Shown here: positions 55,788 through 64,000 of the stretch, piece by piece
Numbering within the stretch: the first letter of the stretch is position 1
Layout of the letters: the number at the start of each line of letters is the position of its first letter
Assembly (NCBI GenBank): GCA_023238725.1
Contig: CM041538.1
Span: 10,352,880 to 10,416,879 of the forward strand
Source of the DNA: Scortum barcoo
Taxonomy: Eukaryota > Chordata > Actinopteri > Centrarchiformes > Terapontidae
DNA length: 64,000 nt
Reading direction: 5' to 3'
Position numbers and translations under genes: made by a program
The notes under the pieces: generated by a model
The model's database searches: none
Seen by the model: only the letters and a program-made list of their open reading frames with translations
Told to the model about the DNA's origin: nothing

Positions 55788-58700
55788 TGCAAGCTGCTGC
55801 TGTTCCATGTAAAAATTTTGTGCCTCCACTGGGTTACTTGCATATTTGTGGTGGATTTGCAGTTCTATGTCTCAGTTGTTTCTTATCTATGAGTGCACTC
55901 TCTTTGTTTCTTTCTTCTTTCCCACTGTCTACCATTCCCTCTTTCTCACCCAATCTTTTAATGTTGCTGTAAAGCTTTTATTCTCCGCTGTCCATAGCAC
56001 TTATCTTACCAGCCATACTGTCAGTGCTGCAGGCCCACTGCAGCACCACACACTCTGGACATACACTGGCATGCACGCACACACATACACATATACACAC
56101 ACAGGCACGCGTGCATTACACACATTCACTGTACACTCTTACATCAAACACACATCTATTTACTGAACGGTCTGGGGGGTGCAGTCAAATGCTGCTTAAT
56201 GTACACAATGTTTGGAAGGTCACAGCTTGTTGTTGGCCAATAAAATGACAGCCAATCAGTGGGCTGCTTAATGGATATTGGATTACAAGACTGTTTCTTA
56301 TGTTGATGAGTAGATGGTTGTTAAACTGAAGATATAGGAAAAGAGATTTTACAGTTTTACTGTAAATGACTGCATTAAGAACACTAGAGTTTTTTGGTTA
56401 ATTGTTTAACTTATTTGCATATAAATTAAAAGTTGGAGTCAGAATTATTAATGAAAGAATATACTATTACAAGGGCCAATGCAGACTCATGTTTGGAAGG
56501 GTTTTAGTCACGCTTTGAACAAAGACTGCTCAGTCAGTTATTCTTTCCTAACTGTCTTGTATACAAGTTGTAGAGATACTATTCGTAAATAGTAGAGGTA
56601 ATGTGTCAGTACTTCTGAAATTACAGTGGGGAAAATAAGTATTTGATACACCACCGATTTTGCAAGTTTTCCCACTTACTTATAAAGAATGGAGAGGTCT
56701 GTAATTTTCATTGTAGGTACACTTCAACTGTGAGAGACAGAATCTAAAAAAAAAATCCAGAAAATCACATTGTATGATTTTTAAATAATTAATTTGCATT
56801 TTATTGCATGAAATAAGTATTTGATACAATAGAAAAATCAAACTTCATACTTGGTACAGAAACGTTTGTTTGCAATTACAGAGGTCAAACATTTCCTGTA
56901 GTTTTTGGCCCACTCCTCCATACAGATCTTCTCTAGATCTTTCAGGTTTCGGGGCTGTCGCTGGGCAACAGAGTTTCAGCTCCCTCCAAAGATTTTCTAT
57001 TGGGTTTGGGTCTGGAGACTGGCTAAGCCACTCCAGGACACGTTGAAATGCTTCTTACTGGAAGCCACTCCTTAGTTGCCCTGGCTGTGTGTTTCGGGTC
57101 ATTGTCATGGTGCTGGAAGACCCAGCCACAACCCATCTTCAATGCTCTTACTGAGGGAAGGAGGTTGTTGCCCAAAATCTCATGATACATGGCCCCATCC
57201 ATCCTCTCCTCAATACGGTGCAGTTCGTCCTGTCCCCTTTGCAGAAAAGCACCCCCAAAACATGCATGATGTTTCCACCCCCATGCTTCACAGTTGGTAC
57301 TCATCCTTCTTCTTCCTCCAAACACGGCGAGTGGAGTTTATACCAAAAAGTTCTATTTTATCTATTTATCTGACTACATGACCTTCTCCCATGCCTCCTC
57401 TGGATCATCCAGATGGTCATTGGCAAACTTCAGAAGGGCCTGGAGATGTACTGCTGGCTTGAGCAGGGGGACCTTGCGCGCACTGCAGGATTTTAATCCA
57501 TGACGGCGTAGTGTGTTACTGATGGTAACCTTTGAGACTGTGGTCCCAGCTCTCTTCAGGTCATTGACCAGGTCCTCTCGTGTAGTTCTGGGCCGATCCC
57601 TCACCTTTCTCATGGTCATGATCATTGATACTCCACGAGGCGAGATCTTGCATGGAGCCCCAGTCCGAGGGAGATTGACAGTCATCTTGAGTTTCTTCCA
57701 TTTTCTAATAATTGTGCCAACAGTTGTTGCCTTCTCACCAAGCTGCTTGCCTATTGTCCTGTAGCCCATCCCAGCCTTGTGCAGGTCTACAATTTTGTCC
57801 CTGGTGTCCTTAGACAGCTCTTTGGTCTTGCCCATGGTGGAGAGGTTGGAGTCTGATTGATTGAGTGTGTGGACAGGTATCTTTTATACAGGTAACGAGT
57901 TCAAACAGGTGCAGTTAATACAGGTAATGAGTGGAGGATAGGAGGGCTTCTTAAAGACAAACTAACAGGTCTGTGAGAGCCAGAATTCTTGCTGGTTGGT
58001 AGGTGATCAAATACTTATTTCATGCAATAAAATACAAATTAATTATTATAAAATATTGGGAAATCCTGTTGTTGTTGTTGAACAATATCTGAGTTAACCT
58101 GGTCATAAATCTCTTGCTATAAATGAATAGCCTCTAAGGTAATATGACATATTGTATGTGATTTCAGCTGGTGGCATTGCATATGTGAACATAAAAGGTC
58201 TATTACCAAATGTGCAATATAACATACAATTGCAGGATGTAGTATATGTTGGTTTATGAGCAAATTAATCAACGTGCAGTAAATAGAACTAAAGATCACT
58301 GTACCGTTACATTTGTTAATGAAATATGAATCTGAAGGAAAGAGGACGTTTCTTGGTGTCTCAGGTTGAAGAGGAAGAGCTGCCCGCCCTGGAGTTTATT
58401 GAGGACAGCGAGGCCAGCCCCCACATCCAGGTATGACCACCTGACTCTGACCTGGTCCACATCCACACCATGGCTGCCTTAATTTCATGCGTCTGCAAAA
58501 CTTGGATGCTTTTAGTTTCTTCACATTATAAGTGTACACCAATAAACACAGATAAAACTGTTTATATGTATAGTGTATGGAATTTCAGTTATTGGAATTG
58601 GTTTTTGATTACTTGGAATACAACTCAGGTTATAGTATTTAGGTTTGCTGATTCATGCAGCTCTCTCCACTGTGGTCACCTGATTTAAATAAGGGATAAA

Positions 58701-61407
58701 TTAAGTAGGAACAATAATGACAGATAGTGCTGTATGTGAACAAATGTTGTGATTTACAAAAAAAAACAAAAACACAATAACTTGAACAAACACTATTAAA
58801 ATCTTCTTTATTGTTGTATTTTGTTCAGGGTAAGGACGTCAACCCGTTCAGTGCCCTGCTAAATGACCAGACCCTCGGCTGTAGTGAACTGGGCTGTGCC
58901 TTGACCAACAAATCACCTCCTACAAACCCCTCCAGTCCCACCTCCAGCCCTCCAATGCCTCCAGATTTGATTAATTCCACCTCCTGCTTTCCGACACTGG
59001 AAGAGGAGCAGCACAAGCCCAAAGTTGCTTCCCCCTCGTTTGTCCTGCCACCTCCGCTCCTGAGGACCCTGAGCCTTCACACCCATGACCTGGGCCAGAT
59101 CCAGGACTGCATTCAGGGTACATATTCATGTTTACATAAGTACTTTTTGAAAGAACTACACAATATCCACGTAAGTCATGACCTACAGAAGTCAATCTGC
59201 TAAAGTGTTAATATTAAAAAATGAGTAACTGCAACTTATCCATATGAATAAATACTTTCCCTCTTTGTTGTGGCTGGAGAAGTCCGTTTGATTCCTTCAA
59301 CTATTTCAGCAAATTTGTGGTTGAATGGTAACAAACAAACATTTGATTTTCACCACACAGAGCTTTAATAATTTGTAAGAGTAGGTATAGTTTTCTCCAA
59401 AGTGTAGACAAATAACACTCCAACAAAAGTCCTAATGTGCACACAAAGGCTTGTCTTCTCTCTGGCAAACACACAGTCATTTATAATAAGATTATACAAC
59501 GACCTTCATTAACCTGCACATGTACACACAGAGAGAAAAGCCTTCAATGAAATTAGACTGTGTCCATGGATGCAGAGAGGATGTATTGATTTCTATCCTG
59601 CTGCTTGCAGTGGTGGATGTACCTGCACTGAGAACTTGACACAGATTCAATTAGACCTGTTACCAGAGCTATTTGACCCAACAAGCTGCTTTCATAGCAA
59701 TGCATTTGTGCTGAAATCAATACACTGATGTTCCACCATGCTTCTAATTGCACAGTTTTTAATGAAGAAAGCGAAACAAACTAGGTCAAGGCAGATTTAT
59801 CTACATATCGCTTTTTGTTAACTGTAGCGTTACAAACTGCTTTACACAGCTGCACAAATACTGATAAAAACACAAGATAGAGGCAAGAATTAGTACATAA
59901 CAGATTAGGAGACATGATGTTTGAGTGTGTGGGTGTGTATGACGCTACACATTGACAGCACAATTTGACAGTGTGCTGACGTTATTCCCTGTCGTTAATA
60001 GAAGCTCTTCCATTCATAGTTGCATCTCATCTCTGTGTTTTGTCTCTCAGCATGCCCTGAGAATTGTATGGTGGCTTCCCTCAGAAACCTGACATTGCAG
60101 AAACTTGATTCAAATAAAAAAACTACACAATCACTTGCAAATGCAAACTCTGCACTTGTCACTCGTCACAATTCTCTTGCATCTCTCTGGATGCACCTGC
60201 AACTGAGTTTGTCTGCTCAGCATATTTGTTACATACGAAAGGGTCAGTACTCAGCTTGTTGTTGAGCTACTCCTCAGAGGAAACACTGAGTGGAGTCTCT
60301 GCCTACTATGGGCAGGAACTCTCTCAGGGTTTTCATTTATTTATTTATTTATTTATTTATGTTTTTAATTATGGAAAAAACTTGGAAATTTACAAAGTGT
60401 AATAGTAGCTGAGAACCTTTGTTCTTTGCTGCTGTGATGTTCAAGTGCACTCCAGGTCAGCTGAGTACATCACCAGCAGGTGTTGGTACAGGTCCAACAG
60501 AGGACACATCTGACCACAACTCACAGTAGGGGCATTGCAAGACTTACTTTTAGCCTGGGACTCAATTTGACCCACGCCTTGTTTGCGGATGATGTCACAT
60601 CACTGCGTTGCTGTGGCAACAATTGCAGATGGTTGGGAAGCGATGCTTCTACAATGGAAGCATTATAACAAGCTCTCAAAATGGCAAAGGCTTGCATCTT
60701 TTACGTTATTCATAAAAGGGAAAAAGGCAAGAAGCTGATGGAAAAACACAGCAAAAATGGTTTGTGAGCCGTTACCTGCGGTCGGGAGGAGCAGAGTCAG
60801 ATAATGCCCATGTGCAGTGACCACTTCATCAAACTTGCACAGTACTCACTTTGTGACCTTCATCTAGATTTTTCTTGTCATTCAGATCACATGACTGCAA
60901 AAAACCTATTACAGTAGGTGTTACAGGGGTCATTCTAAATGATGGAGAAGGGTGTGTGACAGAGGACTTTGGCCAGGCACTTCTTAGTAGCACAACAGAT
61001 GTTTTGAAAAAGTGCTGAGCCAAAGTTTATTAATGTGACTATTTGTGGCGAAGGTGTAATATTTAGAAAAACAATGAAGGTGGAAATCACAAATCACTTT
61101 GCTGACTCGCATCACTTCATTTAGTCACTGATGATGTTGTTTGTTTTTTTCCGTAGCTCAGTATCTGCATCATGTTCAAAGACACTTCAGTATATACAAC
61201 AGAAGGTTAACACGTTCATACAGCCACGCCCTTCATTGCAGATCCAGTCTTGTGATTCAGTCGGTTCACTTTGACAATTCATTGATAAAGACTAGTTCAT
61301 ACATTCATGTACTGAACTGCATTTTATTGTGTTGTCCAGGTGTACCCGTTTCTCCGCTCAATCTGCGAAACTCTGGCATCCTGTTTCCTCTGTTTGGGGC
61401 AAGGTAG
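49675..61407 (+). CDS. tdrd5: tdrd5, LOTUS and Tudor domain piRNA-pathway protein
   Basis: Proposed coding exons: 49675-49903, 50073-50284, 50468-50774, 51041-51204, 51594-51677, 51836-51892, 52058-52220, 52620-52795, 53121-53335, 54349-54558, 54662-54728, 54920-55120, 55589-55651 (or to 55728), 58365-58430, 58829-59117, 60051-60242, 61340-61407; about 920 aa (human about 980). The N terminus [20 protein letters not shown] opens LOTUS 1 (1-76). LOTUS 2 spans exons 2-3 ([17 protein letters not shown]). LOTUS 3 spans exons 5-7 (about 304-405). The Tudor domain (about 536-625) has MWFYRVV and the aromatic-cage YYVDYGD. TDRD5 acts in germ granules (chromatoid body), in piRNA biogenesis and transposon silencing. 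Two junctions are uncertain: after 50774, where the stronger GTAAAT donor at 50793 gives the wrong phase, and between 55589 and 58365. The last two exons are supported by phase but not by recognised homology. Confidence 0.85.
53336..54348 (+). other. tdrd5: tdrd5 intron before the Tudor exon
   Basis: A 1.0-kb intron, AT-rich, with a poly-T run near 53560-53574 and AATAAA-rich low complexity near 54210-54235. No repeat family or hidden exon was recognised. Confidence 0.45.
55741..55785. repeat. (CA)n microsatellite
   Basis: About 45 bases of pure AC dinucleotide, 12 bases after the alternative tdrd5 donor at 55728. Confidence 0.95.
56624..58060 (-). mobile_element. Tc1/mariner transposon copy, degenerate, in a tdrd5 intron
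   Basis: The left end begins TA|CAGTGGGGAAAATAAGTATT, the inverted-repeat start of a Tc1-type element widespread in fish. The right end has the complementary CAAATACTTATTTCATGC (58008-58025) but lacks the final bases. The transposase runs on the minus strand. An N-terminal helix-turn-helix region of about 150 residues is open at 57835-57374 ([20 protein letters not shown], then [25 protein letters not shown]). The catalytic part follows in other frames (57325-57023) with [17 protein letters not shown], the second Asp region. Frame breaks show it is dead. It is antisense to tdrd5. Confidence 0.85.
60335..60360. repeat. (TTTA)n tetranucleotide repeat
   Basis: Six to seven ATTT units followed by an AT-rich stretch, in the intron between the last two proposed tdrd5 exons. 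Confidence 0.85.
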
Positions 61408-62165
61408 GTTGTGCTTCCTACATCCACCCCGAACCAAATCCCAACCCAACCCGCCTGAATGAGTCAAAACACAATGGAAGGAAAATTAATTTCTTCATAA
61501 TGTCACAATGGATAAAATATCTTGAGACTCTTTGAGGATCCAGTTTAGGAATCATTTTGTCAGCAAACCCCTGAGTTATGTACTGACTTATAAAAAGTTC
61601 ATTTTTATGTCATTTTAATCCATTCTAGATTAGTTAAATTGTATTAGGCTGTGTTTGTTAGTTTAATGTCAGTGTAATTGTAGCACTTTAGTGCAGCAGT
61701 TCAGTCGGAGAAGACAAAAGAAAAAAGGAAATGGATGGCTGTTCTTTTTTAAATGTGAATACGCTTTTGAATGCTTTTTGTTTTAAAAATGTTTGTGCAA
61801 AGAATTTTATCATTTTCTCAGACGCCATCAAAACATGCAACGTGATAAATGCTTTAATTTCCCTAAACAAATTAATATTGTTGTTCTAGACTGGGTTAAA
61901 CATTTCAAAATACTGTTATAATGAACATGACAGAAACATGTTTTTTTTGTTTTTTTGGTTTTTTTTTGGAAAAATAAATCTTATTTGATAGAATATTTTA
62001 ACTGTTATGTGGTGGTTTTTTTTTGTTGTTGTGTTGTTTTCTTCCACTAGAAATCTTGAAAGCACAAGACCAAGTTGCATTTCAGTACCCTGACCTTAAC
62101 CTTAAAAAAAGAGAGAGAGATTAAAAAGAAAAAAATCTTTCAATTTAATGCTGTAGTGCCTTTCC
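61408..62165 (+). other. tdrd5: tdrd5 3'UTR and flank
   Basis: Noncoding sequence follows the proposed stop. AATAAA at 61973-61978 would end the transcript after about 0.58 kb. Poly-T tracts lie near 61940-61968 and 62018-62027. No other gene is visible. Confidence 0.4.
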
Positions 62166-62807
62166 TAGAGGTGTTTAAAAAAATCGATTCAGCGATATAT
62201 CGTGATATTACATCGTGCGATTTTCGTATCGAATCAAAATGCGTGCTGTACTCAAACTCCCGCTCACTAGTTGGCAGCGCACCACACCAGAGCCTTGCAA
62301 ATCACCCCAGAGTAACAATAGCATCTCGTGAGAGTTATCCCAGGGTGGCTTCTTTACACTATAGTTGCGCAGAGTTTAGAGCGCACAGCAAAAGTCTCAA
62401 CATGGCGAAATACTGTTTAGTACTGATGTTTTCACATCCTTTAAGATGTTTTTTTTTTACACATTTAATCCAAATGCATTTAAGTAGGTTTGAAAATAGA
62501 TTGCACTTTATTTTCTTAAAACATTAATGAGGGCATATTTAGCATTAAAATTTTTTTTTATGCTGCTCAAACAAAAAAGTCTACAACTTGTCTGTTACAG
62601 TTGCTTGAGTGCTCACTGTTCTGACATTTCAGATAAAATCTATTTTATACAAATTTTCACTAGTTTACTGATTAGTTGTTTCTAAAGTCATTTAAGAAAT
62701 TGCAATAATTGTCTTATACTTTAGAATTGGGATATATCGAATCGAATCTTGACCTGTGAATCGTGATACAAATCAAATCGCCAGATACTAGGCAATGCAC
62801 ACCCCTA
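62166..62807. mobile_element. Non-autonomous hAT-type element (MITE) with intact ends
   Basis: A 642-bp element starting TAGAGGTGTTT and ending GCACACCCCTA, an imperfect terminal inverted repeat (TAG[A/G]GGTGT). Both sides are flanked by the identical 8-bp direct repeat GCCTTTCC (62158-62165 and 62808-62815), the target-duplication length of hAT transposons. Inner ends are rich in ATCGAT/ATATCG-type motifs on both sides (CGATATATCGTGATATT; GATATATCGAATCGAATC). No transposase frame is present. The perfect target duplication suggests a fairly recent insertion. Confidence 0.85.
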
Positions 62808-62815
62808 GCCTTTCC

Positions 62816-64000
62816 TGTTTGCAGTCTCTCCTTCCTTGTCAGGGCAATGTCGACATGACCTTCAGCGAGGCAATTAATCCATACTTTGCCTCGTCCTGCT
62901 GAGTCACTCAAACTTCTTTTGTTTTATACTAATCTGTTTTCCTGAATTTGACTTACGTGACTTGGCTCTTCCAATGAGGCTGCATGTGAACAGCTGCACC
63001 TTAAAATCTTCTCTCAGAGGGAATATGAATGACCGAAGAGACAATGTCACTGCACAGGAACAATGAATAAAGCAAAACAACAAGGAGACCATCTCTAAAC
63101 TTAATGATGCTCATTGCTGTGAGTCAAGGCACTTTACTGTGGAGAGATGACAGTTATGGAGCTAAAATGTATTTGTGTTTTTTAGCAGAGTCTCCCATGC
63201 GGCCTAATATAGAGTCCCCACACTTCAAAAACCTACTTTTTTCACTTAATTTTCCAATAAAAGCTAAAAGCTGCTCTACTGTATGTATCCTTCTGAAGCA
63301 TATGGAGGAGCTAGAACTCAACTAGAGCTCAGGTACTGAAATGTGCCCGGACTTCTGAAGGTTAAAGCACAACGTGGACTCCTGGATCGTTAGTCTGCAT
63401 TCTGCTGGGCTCTCTAACCTTTACTGGCTCAGCCAATTAGCTTTTTAAAAAGCTCCTGATGAGAATAGCTCCTCCTCTCACTGTAACACAGCAACCCAAT
63501 GAAGAACATTAACCTACATACCATTTACACACACACACTTCCTGCTTTACAACACAGATGTGCAATGACGCCATATAACCTATATTTACACATAATATAT
63601 ATACAAATATTGCACATGTGTAAATGAATGTGTTTGTTTTGTAGCACAAACCTTATACTCTGATTTGCACACATGCAGAGTATCAGTTTTTCTTAGTGCA
63701 TGATAATAAAAACTGTACATACACTCAAAAATTGCTCTTCACACACTTGTCCTTACACACACTTGACTTATTTTAACAAGCACCCACCTCATAAACAGTG
63801 CTGATTTTTCAACGCCAAGACACAACAACAAGCTTTCGCAAGTGCACTCACATATTGTTGGGTCCATTATTGTGTGTGCTTGTGTGTCCGTGTGTGGAGG
63901 AGGGTGAGGGCTGGTAAGGCAGGCACACAGTAAACCTTATTAGGGAGGAGAGTAATGTGGTTGCAGCTGATTAGCAGCCAACAGCAGCAGAGCAACAGTC
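62816..64000. other. Intergenic right edge, no gene recognised
   Basis: Open frames here are short and not protein-like. There is a CA-rich stretch near 63524-63540 and AT-rich sequence near 63580-63610. In human the gene after TDRD5 is FAM163A; I looked for its N-terminal sequence and did not see it. Confidence 0.45.

Noticed and set aside
55998..56160. A tdrd5 exon after the CCATAG at 55997
   Set aside because: The frame runs into CA-repeat translation (His/Thr runs) and has only a weak GTACAC donor.
61141..61330. Extra tdrd5 exon after the CCGTAG at 61156
   Set aside because: The frame is not protein-like and phases do not improve. Direct splicing of 60242 to 61340 fits in phase.

Overview
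The window is vertebrate nuclear DNA, almost certainly from a teleost fish. Genes are split into many short exons with GT/AG introns. Vertebrate proteins (Crumbs-1, podocin, AXDND1, TDRD5) can be read directly. Introns are compact, CA/TA microsatellites are common, and decayed Tc1/mariner, hAT and L2-like repeats lie in the introns. I built the exon chains by hand from reading frame, splice signals and phase; no alignment or transcript data were available.

Layout: (1) 1-9645, plus strand: the last three coding exons and long 3'UTR of a DENND1-family gene, best called dennd1b. (2) 10000-30500, minus strand, convergent with it: a complete crb1 in 12 coding exons (1306 aa). (3) Nested inside the last crb1 intron, same strand: a complete three-exon mini-Crumbs gene resembling CRB3 (125 aa). 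(4) 31411-42848, plus: a complete axdnd1 in 26 coding exons (999 aa), divergent from crb1 across about 0.9 kb holding an RFX X-box and a TATA box. (5) 43374-46271, minus: a complete nphs2 (podocin, 373 aa, 7 coding exons), tail to tail with axdnd1. (6) about 48.0-61.4 kb, plus: tdrd5 with three LOTUS regions and a Tudor domain, in about 17 coding exons. (7) 61.4-64 kb: its 3'UTR, an intact-ended 642-bp hAT MITE with a perfect 8-bp target duplication, and otherwise nothing recognised.

The most interesting region is the crb1 locus. Besides the long apical-polarity protein it carries (a) an internal signal-peptide first exon whose phase fits exon 6, with a TATA-like box, an OTX/CRX-type TAATCC and a MARE/NRL-type palindrome just upstream; (b) an alternative 3' end made by reading through the exon 11 donor; together these give a 1013-aa protein equivalent to the photoreceptor CRB1-B isoform of mammals; and (c) the nested CRB3-like gene, whose exons share phase 0 with the crb1 transmembrane exon, so two ectodomain modules and two membrane/cytoplasmic modules are mutually splice-compatible. 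Because mammalian CRB1, CRB2 and CRB3 each lie beside a DENND1 paralogue, a long and a short Crumbs gene in one DENND1-linked locus bears on how CRB3 arose.

The axdnd1-nphs2-tdrd5 trio has the same order and orientation as in human 1q25: a sperm axoneme/manchette gene and a germline piRNA gene flanking a podocyte gene. In human this trio lies many megabases from CRB1-DENND1B on the same chromosome arm; here they are adjacent.
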